Source of the DNA: Desulfuromonadales bacterium
GTDB lineage: Bacteria; Desulfobacterota; Desulfuromonadia; Desulfuromonadales; JACZKF01
Length of the DNA stretch: 17,795 nt
Direction of reading: 5' to 3'
NCBI GenBank assembly: GCA_014860175.1
Contig: JACZKF010000526.1
Span: 1-17,795, forward strand
The first letter of the stretch is position 1. Each line of letters opens with the position of its first letter. Under the pieces are notes generated by a model. It was not told the DNA's origin, did not search any database, and saw nothing but the letters and a program-made list of their open reading frames with translations. Of the stretch, positions 1 to 7,663 are shown piece after piece. The position numbers and the translations under genes were made by a program.

Positions 1-126
1 GTCGGGGCGGTGAGCATCTCCGGCCACTCCATGCGCTTCTCCGATGAGCGGATCGAGAAAGAGCTGGTCCCCCTCGTTCTCCAGGCGGCCGACGACCTCT
101 CGACCCGCCTCGGTTTTCACAAGTAG
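1..126 (+). CDS. IclR-type transcriptional regulator, C-terminal fragment
   Basis: The window opens inside a reading frame that runs in frame 1 to a TAG stop at 124-126. Only the last 41 residues are present. They begin VGAVSISGHS, continue through an Arg/Phe-Ser-Asp-Glu stretch, and end in an amphipathic helix with LSTRLG near the terminus. This resembles the end of the ligand-binding domain of IclR-family regulators, where an 'AxSxSGP' strand is followed by a last helix ending in 'LG'. The DNA-binding half lies outside the window, so the regulated pathway cannot be deduced. The gene is closed by the terminator at 153-184. Another GAF-like sensor domain protein is possible. The assignment rests on a short tail and is moderate. 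Confidence 0.6.
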   Translation, partial: VGAVSISGHSMRFSDERIEKELVPLVLQAADDLSTRLGFHK

Positions 127-152
127 AAGAGGTGCCGACCCTTCGTCGAGCC

Positions 153-184
153 AAAAAAGGTCCTCCCCAGGGAGGACTTTTTTT
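153..184 (+). terminator. Intrinsic terminator after the IclR-type gene
   Basis: An eight-base arm GTCCTCCC (160-167) pairs perfectly with GGGAGGAC (170-177). In practice the innermost pairs open to give a small loop. Seven T residues (178-184) follow, and six A residues (153-158) precede the stem, so the element could also work in the opposite direction. It lies 27 bases after the stop codon. It also overlaps an upstream in-frame ATG (132) of the following hydrolase, which argues against that ATG being its start. Confidence 0.88.
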
Positions 185-236
185 GTCCGTCAACCACCGT
201 GGAATCCCGGCCGCAGTCGCTCCCGAGGGGGCCATC

Positions 237-1037
237 ATGGGGCGAGACCAACAGCAGCGGCAAGAGAACCTGCCGTTTTCTCTCGAGCCGCAACAGCCCA
301 ACGGAGCCGCGGTCTTACTGGTGCACGGATTTACCGCCACTCCCCGGGAAATGCGTCGGGTGGCTGAGAGCCTGGCTGCCGACGGCTTTCGCACCTTGGC
401 GGTGTGTCTCCCCGGTCATGGCACCACCCCCGAAGATCTGGCTGAACGCACCTGCGAAGAGTGGCTGCAGGCGGTGGCGGCGGGGTATGCCGAACTGGCC
501 GGCCACCATCGCGTCTACGGCGTCGGAATGAGCAGCGGCGCATTGCTGTTGCTTTGCGCCGCCCCCCGTTGCACCTTCTCCGGGCTGGTCCTGCTCTCTC
601 CCTACCTGCGCCTGCGCCACCGGCTGGCCCCGCTGGTCTGGCTGCTGCGCTATTTTCGCCCGTTCCAGCATCGCCCTCTCCCCGCCGAACTGCGCCCCTA
701 CTACTATGAGCGCCGACCGTTGGCCGGCGTCCACCAGCTGCAGCGACTGATCCGAACGACCCGAAGCCTGTTGCCGCAGGTCACTGCCCCGGTGCTGGCC
801 ATCGCGGCAGTAGAAGACCCGACGGTCGAACCGGGTAGCGCCTGGCAGCTGATGCAGCGCCTGGGGGGTGAGCGGCGCGAATTCCACCTTTATGGGCCGG
901 GGGTGGGACACGTTCTGACCACCCGGGAGAACCCGCAACTGGCGGACACCTTAATGCTGGTCAGCCGTTTTCTGCAGGATCTGGAACGGCGCTCGGGACC
1001 AGGCGGCGATAAATGCCGCGCACCTGAGCCTCGGTGA
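237..1037 (+). CDS. Alpha/beta hydrolase (carboxylesterase / monoacylglycerol lipase-like)
   Basis: A 266-residue cytosolic serine hydrolase of the alpha/beta fold. The strand and oxyanion region LLVHGFTATP lies near residue 25. A nucleophile elbow GMSSG places the catalytic Ser at residue 99. The probable acid is Asp194 (VEDPT) and the base is His225 (GVGHV), giving a complete triad in the expected order. The pattern resembles Est30-type carboxylesterases and monoacylglycerol lipases. The true substrate cannot be told from sequence, and no signal peptide is visible. The ATG at 237 was preferred because GAGGGGG stands five bases upstream. An earlier in-frame ATG at 132 would put the start upstream of the terminator hairpin. 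The last 77 bases overlap the 3' end of coaE on the other strand, and no terminator separates the two convergent genes. Confidence 0.85.
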   Translation: MGRDQQQRQENLPFSLEPQQPNGAAVLLVHGFTATPREMRRVAESLAADGFRTLAVCLPGHGTTPEDLAERTCEEWLQAVAAGYAELAGHHRVYGVGMSSGALLLLCAAPRCTFSGLVLLSPYLRLRHRLAPLVWLLRYFRPFQHRPLPAELRPYYYERRPLAGVHQLQRLIRTTRSLLPQVTAPVLAIAAVEDPTVEPGSAWQLMQRLGGERREFHLYGPGVGHVLTTRENPQLADTLMLVSRFLQDLERRSGPGGDKCRAPEPR

Positions 1038-1578
1038 CCGTCGGCGATCCGGAATTGTCGATGACGAAGTCGGCGCGGCCGACCTTTTCTTCCTGGGACA
1101 GCTGGGCCGCGACCCGCGCCTGCGCCTGCGACCGCGACAGACCGTCGCGCGTCATCAGGCGCTGCAACTGCAGTTCATCATCGATCCGCACCGCCAGCAC
1201 GGCATCCACCCGTTTTTCCGCCCCGGCCTCAAACAGCAACGGGGCCTCGTAGACCACCAGAGAACTCCGCCGGGCAGCGGCCTGCAACCGCTCTTCAGCC
1301 AAGGCGGCGATGGCCGGATGGATAATCCGGTTGAGGTGCTGGCGCGCGGTCGGATCAGCGAAAATCCGTTCGGCCAGGACCTTGCGGTCAAGCTCGCCTT
1401 GGGGGGTGAGAATCTCTTCCCCAAACTGCGCCACCAGGCGATGAAGGACCGGCGAACCGGGGGCGACGGCCTCCCGGGCGAGTTGATCGGCGCTGACCAC
1501 CTCGGCTCCCAACTGCCGGAACAGCTCGCTCACCAGGCTCTTACCGGCGGCAATCCCGCCAGTGACTCCAAGAATCAT
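961..1578 (-). CDS. coaE: Dephospho-CoA kinase
   Basis: CoaE phosphorylates the 3'-hydroxyl of dephospho-CoA with ATP, the last step of coenzyme A synthesis, in the cytoplasm. The 205-residue product starts MILGVTGGIAAGKS, a P-loop at residues 5-13 in the usual CoaE position. It then shows the family's ADQLAREAV segment, the conserved NRIIHP region, and VVYEAPLLFEAG. The length is typical. The ATG at 1578 is preceded by GTGGGAG at good spacing; a GTG at 1590 would add four residues. It is transcribed divergently from the acyl-CoA synthetase, which consumes CoA, and only 53 bases separate the two starts. Its 3' end overlaps the hydrolase gene by 77 bases in convergent orientation. Confidence 0.95.
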   Translation of the reverse strand: MILGVTGGIAAGKSLVSELFRQLGAEVVSADQLAREAVAPGSPVLHRLVAQFGEEILTPQGELDRKVLAERIFADPTARQHLNRIIHPAIAALAEERLQAAARRSSLVVYEAPLLFEAGAEKRVDAVLAVRIDDELQLQRLMTRDGLSRSQAQARVAAQLSQEEKVGRADFVIDNSGSPTVTEAQVRGIYRRLVPSAVPDPAENG

Positions 1579-1597
1579 CCGCGCTCCCACCTTCTGT

Positions 1598-1603
1598 TAT
1601 AAT
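1598..1603 (+). promoter_or_regulatory. Possible -10 element in the coaE / acyl-CoA synthetase divergent gap
   Basis: The 53-base gap between the divergent starts contains a short AT-rich island with a perfect TATAAT at 1598-1603. It would start transcription near 1610 for the acyl-CoA synthetase. No convincing -35 hexamer lies 16-18 bases upstream, where the sequence is the start of coaE. The same island read on the minus strand (TAATTATAA) could serve coaE. This is suggestive only. Confidence 0.3.
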
Positions 1604-1631
1604 TAATCACACCTTGCAGGATGAGGATGCC

Positions 1632-3470
1632 ATGAATCGGACTCTGCCGCAAATGGTTGTTGACCTGGCTGCCCGCCGTGAGCAGGAGGTGGCCCTGCGG
1701 CGCAAAGCGGACGGCGCCTACCGCCCGATCCTCTGGCGGGAGCTGGCCGCATCGATTGCGCTCTTTGGACGAGGGCTGCTGCAGCTGGGGATGCGGCGCG
1801 GCGACCGGGTGGCCCTGATGGCACCCGGCGGCCCCGAATGGGTCTATGCCGACCTCGGCGCCATGGCCGGCGGCGCCGTAACGGTGCCGATCTATCACAC
1901 CGAGCAGCTCAATGCCGTCCGCCAGATCCTGAAGGATTCGGGGAGCCGGTTTCTGTTTATCAGCAACCCCTCCCTCGCCGCCCGACTGCTGCAGCAAGCC
2001 GAGGCGATCCCGCAGTTGGAGCACCTGATTCTGCTTTCGGGCACTCTGGAGCACCCCTTGGCGGTCAGCCTCGAGCAGTTTCTGACGGCGGCGGAAAGCG
2101 TTCCTCAGGGCGACTTCGCGCAGGCCCTGGCGGCCGGCACGGCGGCGGATATCGCCACCCTGATCTATACTTCCGGCACTACCGGCATTCCCAAAGGGGT
2201 GCAGCTGACCCACCGCAACATCCTGGCTAACGTCGAAGATTGCCGTCGGCTGTTCGACCTCGGACCGGGAGACGAGTGTCTTTCCTTCCTCCCCTTGTCG
2301 CATGTCTTCGAACGGGTGGACGGCTACTATTTCATGCTGTTGCAGGGGGTAGTGATCGCTTACGCCGAGAGTCTCGAGACCGTCCCTGCCAACTTGGCGG
2401 AAGTGCGGCCGACGGTGATGGTAAGCGTCCCCCGCTTGTATGAAAAGATCTACGCCCGAGTTCTCGAACGGGTGCAGTCCAGCCCCTGGCTTCGCCGACG
2501 ACTTTTCTTTGCCGCCTTGCGGGCTGGGCGCCGGCGCGCCCGGCTGGAACTGGCCGGCGATCGGCCGGGGCGACTCCTGAGGTTGGCAGCCCTTTTCAGT
2601 GACCGCCTGGTCTTTGCCAAAATGCGCCGGCGGCTCGGGGGGCGCCTGCGCTACTGCATCTCCGGGGGAGCCCCGTTAAACCCGGAAATTGCCGAGTTCT
2701 TCCTGGCCGCGGGAATCCCGATCTTCGAAGGGTACGGACTGACGGAGTCGGCGGGGGGCATCGCGGTAAATACGCCGGCGGCCCACCGCCTCGGGACCGT
2801 TGGCCGCCCATTTCCCGGCACCGAAGTGCACCTGGCCGCGGATGGAGAAATTCTCCTGCGCGGTCCGGCCATTTTCTCCGGCTACTGGAACCGGCCGGAC
2901 GAGAGCGAAGAAGCCCTCAGCGCCGACGGCTGGTTTCACACCGGCGACATCGGATGTTTTGATCAGGACGGCTTCCTGGCCATCACCGACCGGAAGAAAG
3001 ACCTCATCGTCACCGCCAGCGGCGAAAACATTGCCCCGCAGCTGTTGGAAAACCTGTTCAAAACCGATCCACTGATCGCCAACGCCATCGTCTATGGCGA
3101 CCGTCGCCCCTATCTGTCGGCCTTGCTGATTCCGGATTTCGAGCCCCTCGAGTCTTTTGCCCAGGAGAACGGCATCGAATTCGCCGACCACTGTGAGCTG
3201 GTCAATCATCCACGGGTGCTGCAGGTGGTACGGGAACGGATCGACACCCTGCAGGAAAATCTCACTTCGTTCCAGCGGGTGAAGCGCTTCACGCTGCTAT
3301 CGGCCGACTTCAGCCGGCAGCAGGTCACCCCGACGCTCAAGGTGCGCCGCAATCTGGTGCAGGAACATTATAAAGAGGTGCTGGAGGGGATGTACCGGGC
3401 CAAGGATCATGGCACTCACGACAGCGGTTTTTGCATTGTCGAAAATCTCAGCGAGCAGGAAAGGGACTGA
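1632..3470 (+). CDS. Long-chain acyl-CoA synthetase (AMP-forming, FAA1/FadD-like)
   Basis: This 612-residue member of the ANL superfamily activates a fatty acid with ATP to an acyl-adenylate and then transfers it to CoA. The phosphate-binding motif YTSGTTGIPKG begins at residue 179. The adenine-binding region SGGAPLNPEI is followed by EGYGLTES (residues 366-373). The ribose-binding Asp is in WFHTGD (residues 434-439), with the hinge ITDRKKD after it. The C-terminal catalytic lysine fits Lys570 in TPTLK. The size and a C-terminal domain containing FQRVKRF match the long FAA1-type ligases rather than short acetyl-CoA synthetases. No membrane segment is seen. The ATG at 1632 has GAGG five bases upstream; an upstream in-frame TTG at 1614 is unlikely. 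Chain-length preference cannot be judged from sequence. Confidence 0.93.
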   Translation: MNRTLPQMVVDLAARREQEVALRRKADGAYRPILWRELAASIALFGRGLLQLGMRRGDRVALMAPGGPEWVYADLGAMAGGAVTVPIYHTEQLNAVRQILKDSGSRFLFISNPSLAARLLQQAEAIPQLEHLILLSGTLEHPLAVSLEQFLTAAESVPQGDFAQALAAGTAADIATLIYTSGTTGIPKGVQLTHRNILANVEDCRRLFDLGPGDECLSFLPLSHVFERVDGYYFMLLQGVVIAYAESLETVPANLAEVRPTVMVSVPRLYEKIYARVLERVQSSPWLRRRLFFAALRAGRRRARLELAGDRPGRLLRLAALFSDRLVFAKMRRRLGGRLRYCISGGAPLNPEIAEFFLAAGIPIFEGYGLTESAGGIAVNTPAAHRLGTVGRPFPGTEVHLAADGEILLRGPAIFSGYWNRPDESEEALSADGWFHTGDIGCFDQDGFLAITDRKKDLIVTASGENIAPQLLENLFKTDPLIANAIVYGDRRPYLSALLIPDFEPLESFAQENGIEFADHCELVNHPRVLQVVRERIDTLQENLTSFQRVKRFTLLSADFSRQQVTPTLKVRRNLVQEHYKEVLEGMYRAKDHGTHDSGFCIVENLSEQERD

Positions 3471-3500
3471 GCCCCGCCCCGACCGTACAGGAAAACCCAT

Positions 3501-3528
3501 TTACATCGGCCGGACAAGAAGTTATTGT
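3501..3528 (+). promoter_or_regulatory. Possible promoter before the HEAT / HD-GYP gene pair
   Basis: TTACAT (3501-3506) and TATTGT (3523-3528) are separated by 16 bases, in the only non-coding gap (3471-3534) before the pair. No terminator hairpin was seen after the acyl-CoA synthetase stop, so read-through from upstream is equally possible. If used, transcription would begin around 3535, which would favour a start codon further downstream such as the TTG at 3574. Confidence 0.3.
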
Positions 3529-3534
3529 AGCGGC

Positions 3535-5175
3535 GTGAAGACGGTGTCACCCCGCAAAGATGAAGTTAATTCATTGAACGAAGTCTCTCCGCAGATCCTG
3601 CAACTTGAAGCAGCATTGCGCCTGCTCGCCCGCCTTTTTAAGGCGGTGCGCTACTACCCTTTGCGCCATCCGGCCCTGACTGCCGCCATCGAGGAGGCAC
3701 GGCAGGGCTTTGCTCCCCTGCTCCAGGGGGGGGAACATCTGATTTTCCTGGTGCGCAAAGAAGGATTCCTGCTCGGTGAGTTGCCGGTTGCTCCGGCCAA
3801 TCCGATTCTTGGCAAGCTGGCGCTGCATCTGTTCGCCCGGCGGGTGCAAAGTTTGCTGATCCTCCCCGATCTCACCGGCCGAGATTTGAAGGCCTTCGCC
3901 CGTTGCCTCTCCCTGGCGCCGCCTGCCATTCAGAGTCTGGGGGGGATGGCGGAGGTTCTGTTCAAAGCCAAGGTCTCTACTTTATGGGTCAACGAAACGG
4001 ACCTTTCCCGCATTCTGACCCGCAAGGATACCCTCGAGGCGGAAAAATATGACCTGCCCGGGGACGAGGATCGGACCGACGACGATCTGGAACAGCTTTT
4101 CGAAAGCGGCAACCGGAAGCAGACCAGTGGTGGTGAACGCGACCTCGAAGGTCTCCTCAATGAATTGCGGCAAGAGCAGTCAGATCAGCAATACCGCTTG
4201 TTGCTGCAGGAGATGCCCCCTCTGGTGCGGCTCGCTCTGGCTGAAACCGATCGCTACCTGGTTCTCGATGCTCTTTATTTCCTCCAGATAGATGCCGTCG
4301 ACCAACAACGCTCGGTTTTGCGCCGGGCCCTGGCCCGCCAGGCTCTCGAACAGTTGGGCAGCGATGAGGTTTTGGAGGCGCTGGTCGACTTTCTCTGCAC
4401 CCGCGGGGTCACGGATACCACCCGCCAGGTGATCGCCCGCGTTCTTTCCCTCTACCCGGAGAAAACGGTGCGCCGACTGATGGAGCGCCTTGCCGAGGAG
4501 AAGGAGCTGGCCCACCGGCGCCTGATCATCGAAGCCCTGATCTGCCATGGGGCACCGGCGGTGCCGCTGCTGACTGAATTTCTTACCGATGGCCGCTGGT
4601 TCGTGGTTCGCAATGCCGTCTCCATCCTCGGTGAGATCCGGGAGCCGAGCACCGCTTCCCTGCTGCCGCCGCTGCTGCAGCATCGGGACCTTCGGGTAGC
4701 CCGCGAAACCATCCGCGCCCTGACCAAGATCGGCGGCACCCGGGCTGTCGGCATCCTGCTGTCTCTGGTGGAGGGGAACGATCAGGATCTGGCAAGACAG
4801 GCTCTGCTTTCGCTGGGGGCGATGAAAAATACCGCCGCCGTGCCGACTCTGCTGCGACTGATCGATCGCTCCGACCTGCTGGGAAAACGGTTCGAGCTGA
4901 AGAAAGGGGCGATCAAGGCCCTGGGGGAAATCGGCACCACCGAGGCCTCCCCCACCCTGGTTGCGCTGCTGAAAAGACGCCCCTGGTGGCGGACCTCGCA
5001 ATTTGACGAGCTGCGAGCAGCAGCCGCCACCGCTCTTGGTGAGATCGGCGAAGCCGGAGCCATCCCGGCACTGCAGGGAGCCGCAGAAGACCGCTCTGCG
5101 AGTGTGGCCCGGGCCGCCGCCCAGGCCTTGAAGCAGCTCAGGAAAGCCGAAGCTTATGGAACAGGAATTATCTAA
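3535..5175 (+). CDS. HEAT-repeat protein with an N-terminal domain shared with the adjacent HD-GYP protein
   Basis: A roughly 546-residue, probably soluble protein without recognisable catalytic residues. The first ~100 residues hold FKAVRYYPLRHPAL (His45) and then an alternating helix/strand region. The neighbouring HD-GYP protein has a domain of the same length and signature. A charged linker near residues 160-210 follows. From about residue 280 to the end, HEAT/PBS-lyase-like repeats recur, with units such as VRNAVSILGEIRE, ALLSLGAMKN, AIKALGEIG and ATALGEIGEAG. Such repeats usually bind other proteins, so a scaffold or regulatory partner role for the HD-GYP protein is inferred. The stop overlaps the HD-GYP start by 20 bases. 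The start codon is uncertain: GTG 3535, GTG 3544 and TTG 3574 all lack a strong ribosome-binding site, and TTG 3574 gives the best length match to the paralogous domain. Confidence 0.8.
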   Translation: MKTVSPRKDEVNSLNEVSPQILQLEAALRLLARLFKAVRYYPLRHPALTAAIEEARQGFAPLLQGGEHLIFLVRKEGFLLGELPVAPANPILGKLALHLFARRVQSLLILPDLTGRDLKAFARCLSLAPPAIQSLGGMAEVLFKAKVSTLWVNETDLSRILTRKDTLEAEKYDLPGDEDRTDDDLEQLFESGNRKQTSGGERDLEGLLNELRQEQSDQQYRLLLQEMPPLVRLALAETDRYLVLDALYFLQIDAVDQQRSVLRRALARQALEQLGSDEVLEALVDFLCTRGVTDTTRQVIARVLSLYPEKTVRRLMERLAEEKELAHRRLIIEALICHGAPAVPLLTEFLTDGRWFVVRNAVSILGEIREPSTASLLPPLLQHRDLRVARETIRALTKIGGTRAVGILLSLVEGNDQDLARQALLSLGAMKNTAAVPTLLRLIDRSDLLGKRFELKKGAIKALGEIGTTEASPTLVALLKRRPWWRTSQFDELRAAAATALGEIGEAGAIPALQGAAEDRSASVARAAAQALKQLRKAEAYGTGII

Positions 5176-6484
5176 GCAGATCGTCCAGAGTTTTGCCGGC
5201 GCCTTCAAGGGGTTGCGCCTCTACCCCCTGCGGCACCCGGCTATCGAACGCCACCTGCAGGGGCTGCTCACCAGCCTGCTTACCCTGGGCCACCAGCGCT
5301 CGAAAGTCACCATGGGGCTGCTGGAGAAGACTCTGGTCATTGAGGACCAGCTCTTTGCCCAGGGGAATCCTGCTGCCGAGGAACTCAGCCAACTGCTGCA
5401 GGAGCTGGAGTTGCAGGGATTGCTCTTCCGTCCGGGGCTGACTGTCGGCGAGCTGCAAACGCTGCTGGCTCTGCTGCAGGCCGGGTCGGCAAAAGGAGAC
5501 GAATTCAGCCGGCAGTTACAGGAGGGGGGGGTCACTCATATCGAGGTGGTCACCCTCGCCTTCCACGAGCAGGAGAAGCGCCCACGCAAGATCTACGGTC
5601 GGGCGCTGCGGGTGGTGGAAAACATTTTCCAGGATGTGCGCCTGGGGAGGATCCCCTCGTCTGCCGAAGCGGTGAGCGCGGTCAAAAGCATGGCCGAACT
5701 CACGATCACCGACCCGCACGCTCTGTTCGCTCTCTCAATGCTCAAAGATTACGACAACTACACCTTCACCCATTCGGTCAACGTGGCGGTCATCGCCCTG
5801 GCGGTCGGCCGCTCCTGCGGGCTGTCGGAGGAGAAGTTGCGCACCCTCGGCCTGGGAGCGCTGCTGCATGATCTGGGGAAGCTGAAAATCGATCGCCAGA
5901 TCATCAATAAGCCGGGGCGGCTGACGGAGGAGGAATTCGCTGAAATCCGCAAACATCCGGGATCGGGAGCCGAACTGGTCGCCCAGATGGATGGCATCAC
6001 CACTGAAGTCATCGATATCGTTCTCGGCCACCATCTGCGTTTCAACCGGGAAGGGTATCCGAGCGAAGCCCGGCAGCGGGAAGTCTCCCCCCTGACCTAC
6101 ATGGCGGCCATTGCCGATACCTACGACGCCATGACCACTTTGCGGGCCTACCAGCGGCCGATGACCCCTCGCACCGCCATCGAGGAGTTGCAGACCCTCA
6201 AGGGGAACTACCTCCACCCCGAGTTCGTTGAGACCTTCGTCGTCTCCCTCGGCACTTTCCCGGTCGGCAGCCTGGTGCGGCTGGAGACGGGAGAAATCGG
6301 GGTGGTGGTTTGGGTCGATATTCGCAACCCGGATCGAGCGCAGCTCAAAATCCTGTTCGATGCCGATGAGCGGCGATTAGCTCAGGGGCACCGACTGGAC
6401 CTGGACGGGTCGACCCCGCCGCGCATCGTCGCCGAACTCGATCCTTTCCTGCGCGGGATCGACGTTACCGAACACTTCCGCTGA
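5156..6484 (+). CDS. HD-GYP domain protein (predicted cyclic dinucleotide phosphodiesterase) with shared N-terminal domain
   Basis: A 442-residue soluble protein. Residues 1-110 form the same kind of domain as the upstream gene product (FKGLRLYPLRHPAI, His27). The HD-GYP domain covers about residues 190-385. Likely metal ligands are present: the His of THSVNVAV, His238-Asp239 (LLHDLGK), the His of RKHP, His292-His293, and Asp321 (IADTYD). The signature itself departs from HHExxDGxGYP: it reads HHLRFNREGYP. The usual substrate-contact stretch DRPYK is LRAYQ here (Arg330 to Gln333). A C-terminal tail GSLVRLETGEIGVVV is common in this subgroup. HD-GYP enzymes usually hydrolyse c-di-GMP, and some act on cGAMP; which applies here is open. 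It is translationally coupled to the HEAT gene (20-base overlap). GAAG precedes the ATG closely and AGGA lies 12 bases upstream. Confidence 0.9.
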   Translation: MEQELSKQIVQSFAGAFKGLRLYPLRHPAIERHLQGLLTSLLTLGHQRSKVTMGLLEKTLVIEDQLFAQGNPAAEELSQLLQELELQGLLFRPGLTVGELQTLLALLQAGSAKGDEFSRQLQEGGVTHIEVVTLAFHEQEKRPRKIYGRALRVVENIFQDVRLGRIPSSAEAVSAVKSMAELTITDPHALFALSMLKDYDNYTFTHSVNVAVIALAVGRSCGLSEEKLRTLGLGALLHDLGKLKIDRQIINKPGRLTEEEFAEIRKHPGSGAELVAQMDGITTEVIDIVLGHHLRFNREGYPSEARQREVSPLTYMAAIADTYDAMTTLRAYQRPMTPRTAIEELQTLKGNYLHPEFVETFVVSLGTFPVGSLVRLETGEIGVVVWVDIRNPDRAQLKILFDADERRLAQGHRLDLDGSTPPRIVAELDPFLRGIDVTEHFR

Positions 6485-6493
6485 CCCTCTGCA

Positions 6494-6550
6494 CGATGGA
6501 GACACCAAAAAGCCGGATCGACGCGATCCGGCTTTTTGGTGTCTCCATCG
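6494..6550. terminator. Bidirectional terminator: 27-bp perfect inverted repeat with 3-base loop
   Basis: Arms 6494-6520 and 6524-6550 are exact reverse complements around the loop ACG (6521-6523). The core is GCCGGATCG / CGATCCGGC flanked by AAAAA (6507-6511) on the left and TTTTT (6533-6537) on the right. It therefore has the A-stem-T form of an intrinsic terminator on both strands. It lies between the convergent HD-GYP and small HEAT genes, 9 bases after one stop and 20 bases from the other. The symmetry continues 13 bases beyond the T tract, which a terminator does not need. Confidence 0.88.
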
Positions 6551-6570
6551 ATGTAACCGTGGCGGGGACG

Positions 6571-7137
6571 TCAGATACCGAGCCGACCGAGGGCCAGTGC
6601 TGCTTCCCGACGCACCGACGGTCGCGCGTCGGCCAGCAGGGGGAGCAAATGTTCCTCGGCTTCCACCGCCCCGATCGCCCCCAAGGCCCAGACAGCGGTG
6701 CGCACCAACTCCCCATCCGCCTCTTTGAGCAGCGCCGCCAGGTAGGGGATCAGGCGCCGGTCGGGAAAATGCCCGAGAGCCTCGGCAGCATAGACCCGAA
6801 CCGCCGATTGCGGATCGTTGAGATGGCGGATCAGCTGGGGGAGGGTTTTGGGATTGCGTTTTTTCCCTAGCACCTGCACGGCCGCCGCCCGCAGGTCAGG
6901 GTCTGACTGATTGAGCATCTGCAACAAAGCGGGGAACACCTCGGGAGAGTTCACCCGCTCCAGCGCAAACAGGGCCTGCATTCGCAGGCCGCGATTGCCA
7001 CTCTCCACTGCCCGCAGCAAACGGTCGAGTTCCTGGAAGGATGCCAGCTGCTCCAGAGACTCCGCTGCCGCCCGGCGCACCGACTCGTCCGGGTCGGCCA
7101 AAGCCTGCTTCAGCCTGTTCCTTCGCTCGTCCAGCAT
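6571..7137 (-). CDS. Small HEAT-repeat protein
   Basis: The 188-residue product consists almost wholly of about five to six HEAT/PBS-lyase-like helical pairs. Recurrent units include VRRAAAESLEQLA, ALFALERVNSPE, AVQVLGKKRNPK, YAAEALGHFPDR, TAVWALGAIG and REAALALGRLG. No signal peptide, membrane segment or catalytic motif is seen, and a protein-binding role is the only reasonable inference. The gene starts 31 bases after the ssb stop and is probably co-transcribed with it. The ATG at 7137 has only a distant AAGGA, so translation may depend partly on coupling. Its composition resembles the C-terminal repeats of the large HEAT protein at 3535-5175, but direct paralogy would need an alignment. 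Confidence 0.82.
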   Translation of the reverse strand: MLDERRNRLKQALADPDESVRRAAAESLEQLASFQELDRLLRAVESGNRGLRMQALFALERVNSPEVFPALLQMLNQSDPDLRAAAVQVLGKKRNPKTLPQLIRHLNDPQSAVRVYAAEALGHFPDRRLIPYLAALLKEADGELVRTAVWALGAIGAVEAEEHLLPLLADARPSVRREAALALGRLGI

Positions 7138-7168
7138 AGTGGGTGAAAGTCCTTAGCGGGCGACCGGC

Positions 7169-7633
7169 TCAAAAGGGGATATCGTCATCCGGATTGAAGG
7201 GGGGATCGGCAAAATCTTCGTACGCCGGAGTGCTCTGTCGGGCGGCTGCTGCCGGCGCTTCTCGCCCCTGGCGGGGCTCACGGGGCTGCTGACCCCCTTC
7301 TTCGCCGGCGCGCCCCAGCATCTGCATCTGATCGGCAACAATTTCGGTCATGTACCGCTTATTGCCCTCTTTGTCATCGTACGAACGGGTCTGGATCCGC
7401 CCTTCGATGTAGACCTGCTTCCCTTTGTGCAGATACTTGCCACAGATCTCCGCCAGCTGACGCCAGCAGACGATGTTGTGCCACTCGGTCTTCTCTTGCA
7501 TCTGACCGCTTTTGTCTTTGAAACGCTCGGAGGTGGCCAGGGAAAAGGTGGCCACGGCGGCACCGGAGGGCGTATACCGCAGCTCCGGGTCCTTCCCCAG
7601 GTTTCCTACCAGAATCACTTTGTTGACCGACAT
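7169..7633 (-). CDS. ssb: Single-stranded DNA-binding protein
   Basis: SSB coats single-stranded DNA in replication, repair and recombination and recruits partners through its C-terminal tip. The 154-residue product opens MSVNKVILVGNLGKDPELRYTP, a classic OB-fold start. It continues through TEWHNIVCWRQLAE and KGKQVYIEGR, with the OB fold covering roughly residues 1-110. A low-complexity Gly/Gln/Arg/Ala linker follows. The protein ends in the acidic tip DDDIPF, so it is complete and should bind the usual SSB partners. GGGGGAGGG precedes the ATG at 7633. It has its own well-formed promoter and leads the ssb-HEAT unit. Confidence 0.97.
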   Translation of the reverse strand: MSVNKVILVGNLGKDPELRYTPSGAAVATFSLATSERFKDKSGQMQEKTEWHNIVCWRQLAEICGKYLHKGKQVYIEGRIQTRSYDDKEGNKRYMTEIVADQMQMLGRAGEEGGQQPREPRQGREAPAAAARQSTPAYEDFADPPFNPDDDIPF

Positions 7634-7663
7634 GGAAAAGGCCCTCCCCCTTAGAATTTGCCC

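Noticed and set aside
132..236. A longer hydrolase N-terminus starting at ATG 132
   Set aside because: It would start upstream of, and translate through, the terminator hairpin at 153-184, and it lacks a good ribosome-binding site. ATG 237 has GAGGGGG.
4180..5208. A 342-codon minus-strand frame opposite the HEAT repeats
   Set aside because: It is a Gln/Gly/Asp-rich shadow of the repeat-coding strand with no recognisable domain.
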